Shown here piece after piece: positions 24,014-32,256 of a stretch of 64,000 nt of DNA. Both the position numbers and the translations under genes were made by a program. The notes under the pieces are model-generated. The model searched no databases. It saw nothing but the letters and a program-made list of their open reading frames with translations, and was not told where the DNA came from. Source of the DNA: Streptomyces sp. TLI_105. Its GTDB lineage: Bacteria > Actinomycetota > Actinomycetes > Streptomycetales > Streptomycetaceae. The stretch is taken from the NCBI RefSeq assembly GCF_900105415.1, contig NZ_FNSM01000001.1:1116001-1180000 (forward strand), in the 5' to 3' direction. The stretch's first letter is position 1. Every line of letters starts with the position of its first letter.

Positions 24014-24535
24014 ATGATGAAGCTCAAGGCCCTGCCGGGCGTCCCCCGTTGGGCCGCCGTCGCCGCCCACGCCGTGCCGCTGATCGTCCTGCCGTCGGGT
24101 CTCTGGCGCGTCGCCCTGACGTTCGGCGCGCCGGTGGCCCGGGTCGACGACCCGACTCTCGGCCTGGCCGCCTACCAACTCGGGCTCACCGTCCTCGCCG
24201 AGCTGCTCGCCTTCCTGACGCTGGGTCTGGTCCGTGAGTGGGGCGAGGTGTTCCCCCGCCGGCTGCCGTTCCTCGGCGGACGTCCCGTCGGTGCCCGGGG
24301 CGCGACCTTCGCCGCGCTGGCGGGGGCCTTCGGGCTCGCCGCCCTCACCTGCTGGTTCGTGTACGTGGTGTACGCGGGCATCGGCCCGGCCTCCCCCGAC
24401 AACCTCACGGTGAGCCCGTTCCAGCAGACCCTGCTCTGCGCCTGCTACCTCCCGCTCCTGGCCTGGGCCCCGCTGCTCACGGCGGTGGCGATCGCGTACC
24501 ACCGCCGTCGCCGTTTCACGCCCACACGACCTTGA
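24014..24535 (+). CDS. small polytopic membrane protein, unknown function
   Basis: About 173 residues (MMKLKALPGVPRWAAVAAHA). Four transmembrane helices: AAVAAHAVPLIVLPSGLWRV, LGLTVLAELLAFLTLGLV, ATFAALAGAFGLAALTCWFV, LLCACYLPLLAWAPLLTAVA. The family is common in Streptomyces, but I do not recognise a function. The C-terminus (YHRRRRFTPTRP) is positively charged and so cytoplasmic. Its 3' end overlaps the convergent DUF1877 gene by about 20 bp. Confidence 0.75.
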   Translation: MMKLKALPGVPRWAAVAAHAVPLIVLPSGLWRVALTFGAPVARVDDPTLGLAAYQLGLTVLAELLAFLTLGLVREWGEVFPRRLPFLGGRPVGARGATFAALAGAFGLAALTCWFVYVVYAGIGPASPDNLTVSPFQQTLLCACYLPLLAWAPLLTAVAIAYHRRRRFTPTRP

Positions 24536-25013
24536 CCACGGCGTGGCCCGAGGAAGCGGCCCGCGCGTAGAACCCCCGGAGCGACTCGTGGTGTTCGAGG
24601 TACTCCTGCCGGAAGAGCGCCTCGTTCGGACCGCCGCCCCCGAGCCTGGAGCCGACGGCGTTCCACAGTTCGTCGAAGGAGACGGCCGCGAGGAAGTCCG
24701 CCGCCTGGGACACCTCGGGCGGGTCCATGAAGATCATGGGCGGGTTGTGGAGGTCGGCGTCGGGGCCGGCGGCCACAGGACGGCCGCCGTAGATCGGCAG
24801 CGTCCAGGGGCCTTCGGCACGGGTGCCGGCGGGGTCGGCAGCGGTGTAGAGATCGTTGACGGAGTCCCAGACCTTCGAGATCGAGTCGGCGACACCGGCC
24901 GCGTACTCGACGGCGTGGTCGTCCCAGGCCTTCGCCATGTACGCCGCGAGCCAGGTGTGGTCCTCCCGGATCTCGGATTCCACGACGGCCCGGAAATGTA
25001 CGTGGATGCTCAC
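24516..25013 (-). CDS. DUF1877 family protein
   Basis: 165 residues from GTG 25013 (VSIHVHFRAVVESEIREDHT), with GGGGGACTT upstream. It fits the DUF1877/YfbM-like pattern: DWL-like SISKVWDSVNDLYTAADP, then LPIYGGRPVAAG, then MDPPEVSQAADFLAAVSFDE and FRQEYLEHHESLRGFYARAA. Soluble, single domain, function unknown. Members often occur in multiple copies near contact-dependent or mobile genes. Not part of an obvious operon. Confidence 0.8.
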   Translation of the reverse strand: MSIHVHFRAVVESEIREDHTWLAAYMAKAWDDHAVEYAAGVADSISKVWDSVNDLYTAADPAGTRAEGPWTLPIYGGRPVAAGPDADLHNPPMIFMDPPEVSQAADFLAAVSFDELWNAVGSRLGGGGPNEALFRQEYLEHHESLRGFYARAASSGHAVVKVVWA

Positions 25014-25161
25014 CGCTGCAAGTCCCCCGCTCCGACGGCCCGGTGGTCGGACCGAACAGGGCGAACGTAGCCGACGGCACTGACAACGGGCGGTCCGAGG
25101 AGCGCGGCGGCGCACGGCGCCCCTGTCGGCGCGCGGTCGCCGACGAGGGCCGCGACGGCCC

Positions 25162-25520
25162 CTACCGGTCGACGGACAGCGGCTCACCGGAGTACCGGTC
25201 CAGACCCGCTTTCCAGCATCGCTGCTGTTCGAGCCGGTGCACGTAGCGCGGCGAGGCGTCACAGAGACCGACGCTGATCGGGTAGGGGTCGAACTCGTCC
25301 AGAATCACCTTGCGGAGGAATTCAGCCCTGCCGCAGGGGAACAGGGTGAAGTCGTCGTGGGTGTGGCGACCGCAGACCAGGGCGGGCCACCGGTCGGGGT
25401 CGGGGTGGGTCGTCAGCCGGCAGAGGATGTCCGCGCCGGACGTGACGCCCCGGGCGAGGAGGTGCTCCGGGTCGACGTCGAGGCCTTCCTGGCCGCGCCG
25501 GGCGATGCCCGTGGAACGTG
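25162..25520 (-). pseudogene. 3' remnant of an SMI1/KNR4-like or related protein gene
   Basis: The minus frame ending at 25162 shows good codon bias only over its last about 110 codons (EGLDVDPEHLLARGVTSGAD, LVCGRHTHDDFTLFPCGRAE, FLRKVILDEFDPYPISVGLC). The content suggests the C-terminal part of an SMI1/KNR4-type or similar hypothetical protein, but I am not certain of the family. No ATG or GTG with a ribosome site starts this part; upstream the frame runs into the antisense of the next gene. I read it as a 5'-truncated gene. Confidence 0.4.
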
Positions 25521-25544
25521 CTGCTTCCACGCGGCAGCGGGAGG

Positions 25545-25991
25545 CTAGGGGGTGTTCGCGCCGAGTCGGGCACGCCGTGCGCGGTTCCGCAGGTGGACGA
25601 CGGGCGGCAGGGCGGATGCGATCAGCGCCATCACGGCGGCGGCGACCCGGTGCCGCGCCTGCTGGCCCATGAGCAGGCACGAGACGACACCGAAGCAGGC
25701 ACCCGCGGCCGGGACCAGGGCCGCGTTCCGCCCGGCGGTCGTGTCGGTGAGGGAGGCCACGCTGAAGTAGGCGACGGTGAAGCCGGCGAACAGGGCGAGT
25801 GTGTACCACCCTCCGCCGTCGGGGAGGGCGTAGCCCTTGCGGTTTCGCTCCGGTCCCAGGTCGACGGCCCCGGCGACCGCCCAGAAGAACGCGCTGGAAA
25901 CCACCACGCCGAGAGCGACGCGCCACGCCGGATTCCTCACGCCGGATTCGTCATGCCGGGATCGTACGAGAGAGGAGCGGAGTTCGGCCAA
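25545..25991 (-). CDS. small membrane protein, unknown function
   Basis: 148 residues with four transmembrane helices: WRVALGVVVSSAFFWAVAGA, WYTLALFAGFTVAYFSVASL, ALVPAAGACFGVVSCLLMG, RVAAAVMALIASALPPVVHL. The ATG at 25991 is used; a GTG 17 codons later (VRNPAWRVALGV) is also possible. The C-terminus is basic (RNRARRARLGANTP). No family recognised. Upstream (25992-26084) there is only a short direct repeat, TACGCAGGCGCAG at 26014 and 26038. Confidence 0.6.
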   Translation of the reverse strand: MAELRSSLVRSRHDESGVRNPAWRVALGVVVSSAFFWAVAGAVDLGPERNRKGYALPDGGGWYTLALFAGFTVAYFSVASLTDTTAGRNAALVPAAGACFGVVSCLLMGQQARHRVAAAVMALIASALPPVVHLRNRARRARLGANTP

Positions 25992-26084
25992 GGCGTCGTT
26001 CCGCTCCGCCGTGTACGCAGGCGCAGGCGCAGCCGTATACGCAGGCGCAGGAGCGTCGGCACGGGGCCGGCCGCTCCTCGGTTC

Positions 26085-26312
26085 TCACGGCCGGCCCTTC
26101 CGGTGGATGTGGCTGTCGCTCGCCGTGGGCAGGGAGTTGTGGGCGCCGAGGCCGAAGGAGACCCGGTCGGCCTTGGCCTGGTGCAGGGCCTGCTGTTCCT
26201 GGAGGATGCCGTCGACCGTGTCCGTGCGGCCGCCGCCCCTGCGGAGCAGGACGATGGTCAACAGTGCCCCGACGCCGCCCAGTACGGCGAAGAGGATCAG
26301 TAGAGCGGCCAT
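26085..26312 (-). CDS. small single-span membrane protein
   Basis: 75 residues, ATG at 26312 preceded by GGGGGAGACACC. One N-terminal transmembrane helix (ALLILFAVLGGVGALLTIVLL) is followed by a hydrophilic, probably cytoplasmic tail (RRGGGRTDTVDGILQEQQAL, HQAKADRVSFGLGAHNS). It looks like a small signal-anchored protein. Family not recognised. Next to xylB, 65 bp downstream of it on the same strand, so possibly in its transcript. Confidence 0.6.
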   Translation of the reverse strand: MAALLILFAVLGGVGALLTIVLLRRGGGRTDTVDGILQEQQALHQAKADRVSFGLGAHNSLPTASDSHIHRKGRP

Positions 26313-26377
26313 GGTGTCTCCCCCGTCGTTTTCCGCAGGGTAACCCGGAGATCGCGGGCGGGACAGGGCTTCGCGCG

Positions 26378-27862
26378 TCAGCCCAGGAGCGTCGGTGTGG
26401 CCGCGGCGAGGACCGTCGCGATCCGGTTCCAGGTCTCCTCGTCGCGCGGGAGCGGGGGCAGGAGCGCGCCCGCGCCGGTGCCCCAGGCGGTGGTCAGGGC
26501 GACGGGGTCGGCGCCGGTGACGGCGCTCGCGGCGAGGGCCGCGGCGCCGAGGGCGACGAGTTCGTCGGCGGCGGGGACGACCAGGGGGCGCCCGGAGAGC
26601 CGGCGGACGGTTTCCGTCCAGGCGCGGCCGCGTGCGCCGCCGCCGATGAGGCGCAGCGGGCGGTCCCGTACGTCGGGGGCGGCCGGGTCGAGGCCGCAGG
26701 CGGCGAGGAGTTCGTCGAGGGCGCGCAGCACGGTGAAGGCCGCGCCCTCGTAGGCGGCGCCGAGGACGGCCCGGGGGTCGGTGCCGTGCCGAAGGCCGGT
26801 GACGAGACCGGCCGCGTGCGGGAGGTCGGGGGTGCGTTCGCCGTCGAGGTAGGGCAGTACGACGATTCCGCCGTCGCCGCCGGGTGCGGCGTCCTCGCGG
26901 TCGAGGCCGAGGAGCGCGGCGAACCGGTCCACGGCGAGCGTGCAGTTGAGGGTGCAGCCGAGCGGTAGGTACGTGCCGTCGGTGGCGGCGAAGCCGGCGA
27001 GGCCGGGGTCGGCGGGGCGGGCGCGGGTCGCGGCGAAGACGGTGCCGGAGGTGCCGAGGCTGACGACGGGGTGGTCGAGCAGGCCCGCGCCGCCGAGCCC
27101 GAGTCCGACGGCGGCGGCCATGTTGTCGCCGGTCCCGGCGGCGACGGCGACCGTGCGGGGCAGGCCGAGCGCCTCGGCGGCGGCCGGGGTGAGGGTGCCG
27201 ACGCGGGTGGCGCCGGACGGGGCGACGGCCGGCAGCAGGGCCGGGTCCAGGCCGATGAGGTCGAGGACGTCGGGGTCGTAGGCGCCGGTGGCGGTGCCGT
27301 ACCAGCAGGTGCCGGAGGCGTCCCCGGGGTCGGTGACGGCGACTCCGGAGAGGCGCTCGGTGAGGTGGTCGTGCGGGAGGCGGACGCCGGTCGTCGCGTC
27401 GGCGTGGTGCGGCTCGTGCTCGCGCAGCCACTGCCATTTGGCGGCGGTCATGGAGGCGACGGGGACCGATCCGGTCCGCTCCAGCCAGGACGCGGGGCCG
27501 CCGAGGCGGGTGGCGAGGGCGGCCGCCTGGGGCGCGGAGCGGGTGTCGTTCCAGAGCAGCGCGGGGCGGAGGGGGCGGCCGTCGGGGCCGAGGGTGACGA
27601 GACCGTGCTGCTGGCCGGCGACGGCGATGCCGGTGACGGAGGCCGCCGGGACGCCCGCCTCCCGTACCGCCGCACGGACGGCCGCGGCGAGGGCGGTCCA
27701 CCACTCCTCGGGGTCGCTCTCGCGCGCCCCGGCGGAGCCGGTGACGGTGTGCGGGGCGCGGCCGAGGGCGAGGAGTTCTCCGCTGTCGGCGTCGACGGCG
27801 ACCGCCTTGGCGGACTGCGTGGAGCTGTCCACGCCGATCACGACGGAGCGGCTCGCCGCCAT
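26378..27862 (-). CDS. xylB: xylulokinase
   Basis: 494-residue FGGY-family kinase. VVIGVDSSTQSAKAVAVDAD is phosphate motif 1; GIAVAGQQHGLVTLGPDGRP, LRPALLWNDTRSAPQAA and MTAAKWQWLREHEP are typical of xylulokinase, with the GQQHG motif contacting xylulose. The C-terminal ATP site is RPLRLIGGGARGRAWTETV. It phosphorylates D-xylulose in the cytoplasm. It is divergent from xylA, with the candidate operator between them, the classic Streptomyces arrangement. Length is normal (about 480-500). Confidence 0.95.
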   Translation of the reverse strand: MAASRSVVIGVDSSTQSAKAVAVDADSGELLALGRAPHTVTGSAGARESDPEEWWTALAAAVRAAVREAGVPAASVTGIAVAGQQHGLVTLGPDGRPLRPALLWNDTRSAPQAAALATRLGGPASWLERTGSVPVASMTAAKWQWLREHEPHHADATTGVRLPHDHLTERLSGVAVTDPGDASGTCWYGTATGAYDPDVLDLIGLDPALLPAVAPSGATRVGTLTPAAAEALGLPRTVAVAAGTGDNMAAAVGLGLGGAGLLDHPVVSLGTSGTVFAATRARPADPGLAGFAATDGTYLPLGCTLNCTLAVDRFAALLGLDREDAAPGGDGGIVVLPYLDGERTPDLPHAAGLVTGLRHGTDPRAVLGAAYEGAAFTVLRALDELLAACGLDPAAPDVRDRPLRLIGGGARGRAWTETVRRLSGRPLVVPAADELVALGAAALAASAVTGADPVALTTAWGTGAGALLPPLPRDEETWNRIATVLAAATPTLLG

Positions 27863-27918
27863 GTGCGTACCTCATCTCTCTGCTCGTCGGGGCTGGCGCC
27901 GGACCGGCCCGTCCCGTA

Positions 27919-27940
27919 TTAGTTATCTCAGAAAACAAAT
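27919..27940. promoter_or_regulatory. candidate XylR operator in the xylB-xylA intergenic region
   Basis: TTAGTTATC-T-CAGAAAACAAAT stands out as AT-rich sequence in GC-rich DNA, midway between divergent xylB and xylA. The same motif (ATAGTTATC-C-CAGAAAACAAA) recurs at 57996-58017 in front of the truncated alpha-xylosidase gene and nowhere else that I noticed. This is what a ROK-type XylR site controlling a small xylose regulon would look like. Confidence 0.65.
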
Positions 27941-27966
27941 CTGGCCGCCAGTAGCAGGGAGACGCC

Positions 27967-29133
27967 ATGACGGACTTCTCACCCACCCCCGAGGACCGCT
28001 TCACCTTCGGCCTGTGGACCGTCGGCTGGCAGGGACGCGACCCCTTCGGCGAGGCGACCCGCCCCGTCCTCGACCCCGTGGAGGCCGTCGAGCGGCTCGC
28101 CGCCCTCGGCGCGTACGGCGTCACCTTCCACGACGACGACCTGATCCCCTTCGGGACGCCGGACGCCGAGCGCGACGCGATCGTCAAGCGCTTCCGCGGC
28201 GCCCTGGACCGCACCGGGCTCGCGGTGCCCATGGCGACCACGAACCTCTTCACCCACCCCGTCTTCAAGGACGGCGCCTTCACCGCCAACGACCGGGACG
28301 TGCGCCGGTTCGCCCTGCGCAAGACCCTCCGCAACATCGACCTGGCCGTCGAGCTCGGCGCCACCACCTACGTCGCCTGGGGCGGCCGGGAGGGCGCCGA
28401 GTCCGGCGCCGCGAAGGACGTCCGGGTCGCGCTCGACCGGATGAAGGAGGCCTTCGACCTGCTCGGCCAGTACGTCACCGAGCAGGGCTACGACCTGCGC
28501 TTCGCGATCGAGCCCAAGCCGAACGAGCCGCGCGGCGACATCCTGCTGCCCACGATCGGGCACGCCCTCGCCTTCATCGAGCGCCTGGAGCGCCCCGAGC
28601 TCGTCGGCGTGAACCCGGAGACCGGCCACGAGCAGATGGCCGGGCTCAACTTCCCGCACGGCATCGCGCAGGCGCTGTGGGCGGGCAAGCTGTTCCACAT
28701 CGATCTGAACGGCCAGTCGGGGATCAAGTACGACCAGGACTTCCGCTTCGGCGCGGGCGATCTGCGGCAGGCGTTCTGGCTGGTGGACCTGCTGGAGACG
28801 GCCGGGTACGCGGGGCCTCGCCACTTCGACTTCAAGCCGGTCCGCACCGACGGCTTCGACGGGGTGTGGGAGTCCGCGAAGAACTGCATGCGGAACTACC
28901 TGATCCTCAAGGACCGCGCGGCGGCCTTCCGCGCCGACCCGGACGTCGTGGCGGCGCTCGCCGCCTCCCGGCTGCCCGAGCTCGCCGTCCCCACGGCCGC
29001 CGACGGCCTCGCGGCGCTGCTGGCCGACCCCACGGCGTACGAGACGTTCGACCCGGACGCGGCCGCGGAGCGCTCGATGGCCTTCGAGCGCCTGGACCAG
29101 CTGGCCCTGGAGCACCTGCTCGGCGTGCGCTGA
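27967..29133 (+). CDS. xylA: xylose isomerase
   Basis: 388 residues, ATG 27967 after GGGAGACGCC. It is the short class I xylose isomerase seen in Streptomyces: [20 protein letters not shown], catalytic His in [16 protein letters not shown], metal ligands in [29 protein letters not shown] and [15 protein letters not shown]. It converts D-xylose to D-xylulose (and D-glucose to D-fructose) in the cytoplasm. Divergent from xylB with a shared operator. Confidence 0.97.
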   Translation: MTDFSPTPEDRFTFGLWTVGWQGRDPFGEATRPVLDPVEAVERLAALGAYGVTFHDDDLIPFGTPDAERDAIVKRFRGALDRTGLAVPMATTNLFTHPVFKDGAFTANDRDVRRFALRKTLRNIDLAVELGATTYVAWGGREGAESGAAKDVRVALDRMKEAFDLLGQYVTEQGYDLRFAIEPKPNEPRGDILLPTIGHALAFIERLERPELVGVNPETGHEQMAGLNFPHGIAQALWAGKLFHIDLNGQSGIKYDQDFRFGAGDLRQAFWLVDLLETAGYAGPRHFDFKPVRTDGFDGVWESAKNCMRNYLILKDRAAAFRADPDVVAALAASRLPELAVPTAADGLAALLADPTAYETFDPDAAAERSMAFERLDQLALEHLLGVR

Positions 29134-29149
29134 CGACTCGTACGGGCGG

Positions 29150-30304
29150 TCAGCGGCCGGCGAGCGTCGAGCGGCGGACGACCAGTTCCGGCTGGAGCAC
29201 CACGTGCTCGTGCCGGTGGTCGGCCGCCTGCTCGCCGGTCTCCTCCAGGAGCAGCTCGGCGGCCTTCGCCCCGAGGGTCAGCGCCGGCTGCCGTACGGAC
29301 GTCAGGGGTACGGTCGCGGCCGCCGCGAACTCGATGTCGTCGTAGCCGACGATCGCCATGTCCTCCGGGACCCGGACCCCCGCCGCGTACAGCGACTGGA
29401 GCACGCCCAGGGCGAGCAGGTCGTTGGCGCAGAAGACGGCCGTCGGGCGGTCGGCGAGGCCGAGCAGACGGGACCCGGCGTCCCGTCCGGAGGCCACGTC
29501 GAGGCGCTCGGCCGGGAGTTCCCGCAGCGCCGCGGCGGGCAGTCCGGCCTCGGCGAGCGCGAGCAGGGCACCCTCGCGCCGGTCGCGGACCTGCTGGAGG
29601 TGGCCGGGTCCGCTGACGTACGCGAAGGAGCGGTGACCGGTCGCGACCAGGTGCCGGATCGCGAGGGAGCCGCCGACGACGTCGTCGACGGAGACCGAGC
29701 AGCCGGCGCCGTCGCCCGCCACCCGGTCGACGAGGACGGACGGGATGCCGTGCCGGCGGAACGCGCGCAGGTTGGCCCCGCTGGGGTCGGCGGGGGTGAC
29801 CAGGACGCCCCGGACGCGCTGTTCGGCGAAGAGGGAGAGGTAGTCGGCCTCGTCGGCGGGGTTCTGGTCGCTGTTGCAGACCATCACGCCCAGGCCGGCC
29901 GCCCGGGCGGTGCGCTCGGCGCCGCGGGCGATGTCGACGAAGAAGGGGTTGCCCATGTCGAGGACGAGCAGCGCCATGATGCGGCTGCGGCCCGCCCTGA
30001 GCTGGCGGGCGGACTCGCTGCGCACGTAGCCGAGGCGGGCGATGACCGCGCGGACGTGCTGGAGGGTGGCGGGTGAGACCCGGTCGGGCTGGTTGATCAC
30101 GTTGGAGACGGTGCCGACGGAGACGCCCGCCTCGCGCGCCACGTCCTTGATGCCGACGCTGCCGGCGCTGCCGGCGCTGCCGGCGCTGCCGCCCTTCCCG
30201 GCCCGCGCGCTCTCAGCACTCCCGGCCCGCGCGCCGCCGCCCCCGGCGTCGTCGACAGTGTCCGCGCCGCCGCCGTTCCCGCTCGTCCGCGCGGTGTCCG
30301 TCAT
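29150..30304 (-). CDS. LacI-family transcriptional regulator (probable rhamnose regulator)
   Basis: 384 residues from ATG 30304 (a GTG at 30313 is also in frame). About 45 N-terminal residues are low complexity (AGSAGSAGSAGS, encoded by a 9-bp repeat GCTGCCGGC near 30158-30193). Then the LacI helix-turn-helix (IKDVAREAGVSVGTVSNVIN) and hinge (ESARQLRAGRSRIMALLVLD), and a periplasmic-binding-like effector domain ending in PLTSVRQPALTLGAKAAELL. It is immediately downstream of rhaM and close to the divergent rhamnose operon. TGAA..TTCA palindromes at 30361, 30746 and 30849 are likely binding sites. Confidence 0.9.
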   Translation of the reverse strand: MTDTARTSGNGGGADTVDDAGGGGARAGSAESARAGKGGSAGSAGSAGSVGIKDVAREAGVSVGTVSNVINQPDRVSPATLQHVRAVIARLGYVRSESARQLRAGRSRIMALLVLDMGNPFFVDIARGAERTARAAGLGVMVCNSDQNPADEADYLSLFAEQRVRGVLVTPADPSGANLRAFRRHGIPSVLVDRVAGDGAGCSVSVDDVVGGSLAIRHLVATGHRSFAYVSGPGHLQQVRDRREGALLALAEAGLPAAALRELPAERLDVASGRDAGSRLLGLADRPTAVFCANDLLALGVLQSLYAAGVRVPEDMAIVGYDDIEFAAAATVPLTSVRQPALTLGAKAAELLLEETGEQAADHRHEHVVLQPELVVRRSTLAGR

Positions 30305-30360
30305 CCGTCCCACCTGGTCCGTCCTGCTCCCGCCGCCCTGTCCGGCCGGGGTCCGCCCCG

Positions 30361-30368
30361 TGAATTCA
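30361..30368. promoter_or_regulatory. TGAATTCA palindrome upstream of lacI
   Basis: A short AT-rich palindrome with a -10-like TAGGAT next to it on the minus strand, in the gap between rhaM and the LacI gene. It shares its TGAA/TTCA half-sites with the two palindromes in the rhaM-rhaI gap, suggesting autoregulation by the same protein. Confidence 0.4.
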
Positions 30369-30396
30369 TCCTATGCGGCCGCTCTCCCGCGGCCTC

Positions 30397-30732
30397 TCAC
30401 GCGAGGTGGAAGACCTCGGTCAGCGGCCCCATGGCGGCGTCGGGCGCCCGGCCGTCGAGCTCCTCGAAGAACCCGGCCATCTCCGCCTGCCACCGGGCGT
30501 TGACCTCGGTGGCCTCCATCGCGGCGCGGGCCCGGTCGAAGTCCGGGGTCTCCAGGTAGCCGACGAGGAGCCCGTCCTCACGGAGGAAGAGGGAGTAGTT
30601 GTGCCAGCCGGCGGCGGAGAGCGCCGCGAGCATGTCGGCCCAGACGTGCCGGTGGCGCGCCCGGTACTCCTCGATCCGCTCGGGCCGGACCTTCAGCAGG
30701 AAGCAGACCCGCCGGGTGTTCCCCTTCGCCAT
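30397..30732 (-). CDS. rhaM: L-rhamnose mutarotase
   Basis: 111 residues from ATG 30732 with GGAGGGG upstream. The RhaM signature is clear: RVCFLLKVRPERIEEYRARH, HVWADMLAALSAAGWHNYSL, FLREDGLLVGYLETPDF, with the His and the W-H-N-Y-S-[L/I]-[F/Y] motif. It interconverts alpha and beta L-rhamnopyranose, feeding the isomerase. Divergent from rhaI. Length equals the family's (about 104-112). Confidence 0.93.
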   Translation of the reverse strand: MAKGNTRRVCFLLKVRPERIEEYRARHRHVWADMLAALSAAGWHNYSLFLREDGLLVGYLETPDFDRARAAMEATEVNARWQAEMAGFFEELDGRAPDAAMGPLTEVFHLA

Positions 30733-30745
30733 CCGACCCCTCCAC

Positions 30746-30757
30746 TGAAATGTTTCA
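30746..30757. promoter_or_regulatory. LacI-type operator TGAAATGTTTCA (rhaM side)
   Basis: Inverted arms TGAAA/TTTCA with a 2-bp centre, 13 bp before the rhaM start, in AT-rich DNA. It resembles the perfect palindrome at 30849 and so is likely bound by the same LacI-family protein. Confidence 0.55.
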
Positions 30758-30848
30758 TTTTCTCCGGCTCCGGACGCTAGGTCGCGGCCACCCGACCGGT
30801 CAAGAGTCTTGACGACACCACACACGATGACTACCTTCCCCCACGAAC

Positions 30849-30860
30849 TGAATCGATTCA
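30849..30860. promoter_or_regulatory. perfect palindrome TGAATCGATTCA (rhaI side)
   Basis: A 12-bp exact palindrome with central CG, the typical LacI/GalR operator form, 21 bp before the rhaI ATG. With 30746-30757 it frames the divergent rhaM-rhaI promoter. Confidence 0.6.
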
Positions 30861-30881
30861 TTTCAAGGCTCCGAGGTGGAC

Positions 30882-32048
30882 ATGCCCGACATCGCTGCCG
30901 TGAAGGCCGCACTCGCCGCCCAACGGATCGAAACGCCCTCCTGGGGCTACGGGAACTCCGGGACCCGCTTCAAGGTGTTCGCGCAGCCCGGCGTGCCCCG
31001 GAACCCGTACGAGAAGCTCGACGACGCGGCGCAGGTCCACGCCCACACCGGTATCGCCCCCAGGGTGTCGCTGCACATCCCGTGGGACCGGGTCGACGAC
31101 TACGCCGCCCTCGCCGCGTACGCGAAGGAGCGCGGCATCGCGCTGGGCGCGATCAACTCCAACACCTTCCAGGACGACGCGTACCGGCTCGGAAGCGTCT
31201 GCCACCCCGACCCGGCCGTGCGCCGCAGGGCCGTGGACCACCTGCTCGACTGCGTCGACATCATGGACGCGACCGGCTCGACGGAGCTGAAGCTCTGGTT
31301 CGCGGACGGCACCAACTATCCCGGGCAGGACGACGTCACCGCCCGGCAGGAACGGCTCGCGGAGTCCCTGGCCGAGGTGTACGCACGGCTCGGCGAGGGG
31401 CAGCGGCTGCTCCTGGAGTACAAGTTCTTCGAGCCCGCCTTCTACACGACCGACGTGCCGGACTGGGGCACCGCCTACGCGCACTGCCTCAAGCTGGGCC
31501 CGAAGGCGCGGGTCGTGGTGGACACCGGCCACCACGCGCCCGGCACCAACATCGAGTTCATCGTCGCCCTGCTGCTCCGGGAGGGCAGGCTCGGCGGCTT
31601 CGACTTCAACTCCCGCTTCTACGCCGACGACGACCTGATGGCCGGCGCCGCCGACCCCTTCCAGCTCTTCCGGATCATGCACGAGGTCGTCCGGAACGGC
31701 GGCCTGGAACCCGCCGCGGACATCGCCTTCATGCTCGACCAGTGCCACAACGTGGAGGCGAAGGTCCCGGCGGTGATCCGCTCGGTGATGAACGTCCAGG
31801 AGGCCACCGCGAAGGCCCTCCTCGTCGACGCCGCCGCGCTCGCCGCCGCCCAGCGGGCCGGGGACGTGCTCGCCGCCCACGCCGTCCTGATGGACGCCTA
31901 CGACACCGACGTACGGCCCCTGCTGCGCGAACTGCGCGCGGAGCGGGGCCTCGACCCCGACCCGGTCGCCGCCTACCTGCGCTCGGGACGGCAGGAACGG
32001 ATCGCCGCCGACCGCGTCGGCGGCGACCAGGCCGGCTGGGGCGCCTAG
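30882..32048 (+). CDS. rhaI: L-rhamnose isomerase (RhaI type)
   Basis: 388 residues from ATG 30882 (MPDIAAVKAALAAQRIETPS; GAGGTGG upstream). It is the actinobacterial/Pseudomonas-type xylose-isomerase-fold rhamnose isomerase: IETPSWGYGNSGTRFKVFAQ, then APRVSLHIPWDRVDDYAA, LKLWFADGTNYPGQDD, VVVDTGHHAPGTNIEFIVAL and FDFNSRFYADDDLMAGAADP. It isomerises L-rhamnose to L-rhamnulose with a divalent metal. First gene of the rhaI-rhaEW-rhaB-lutABC run. The TAG stop lies inside the CTAG that borders the MITE-like element, so the insertion sits exactly at the end of this gene. Confidence 0.93.
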   Translation: MPDIAAVKAALAAQRIETPSWGYGNSGTRFKVFAQPGVPRNPYEKLDDAAQVHAHTGIAPRVSLHIPWDRVDDYAALAAYAKERGIALGAINSNTFQDDAYRLGSVCHPDPAVRRRAVDHLLDCVDIMDATGSTELKLWFADGTNYPGQDDVTARQERLAESLAEVYARLGEGQRLLLEYKFFEPAFYTTDVPDWGTAYAHCLKLGPKARVVVDTGHHAPGTNIEFIVALLLREGRLGGFDFNSRFYADDDLMAGAADPFQLFRIMHEVVRNGGLEPAADIAFMLDQCHNVEAKVPAVIRSVMNVQEATAKALLVDAAALAAAQRAGDVLAAHAVLMDAYDTDVRPLLRELRAERGLDPDPVAAYLRSGRQERIAADRVGGDQAGWGA

Positions 32049-32213
32049 GGCCTGTCTGACAATTCGCGTCGGATCAGGCCGGGTCGCTCGGTGCGTGCGA
32101 TCGGCGTGCGGCCGGGGCGCTCTTGTAGCGGAGCTACTTGGGCGTTTCGGCCGTGCGGCGAGCGCGCGTGCCGGGCGGTCCGGACCCGGCGGGAATTGTC
32201 AGACAGGCCCTAG
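32045..32213. mobile_element. MITE-like element with perfect terminal inverted repeats
   Basis: GGCCTGTCTGACAATT at 32049-32064 is exactly mirrored at 32194-32209; outer CTAG (32045-32048 and 32210-32213) may be a target-site duplication or part of the repeat. The 161-bp interior is non-coding and palindromic (CTTGTAGCGGAGCTACTTG holds GTAGC/GCTAC; GGCCGGGGCGC faces GCGTTTCGGCC). No transposase frame is present, so it would need one in trans. The hairpin-forming element lies between rhaI and rhaEW and could attenuate or stabilise the operon mRNA. Confidence 0.8.
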
Positions 32214-32256
32214 CCCCGCCCCGATCCCCCGACGCCCTCACCCCCTAAGGAACCCC

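Noticed and set aside
26014..26050. Short direct repeat TACGCAGGCGCAG x2 as an attachment site or CRISPR-like element
   Set aside because: Only two copies 24 bp apart, no spacers, integrase or tRNA nearby; likely slippage.
30158..30193. GCTGCCGGC repeat as a separate repeat element
   Set aside because: It is inside the LacI coding frame and simply encodes the Gly-Ser-Ala linker at the N-terminus.
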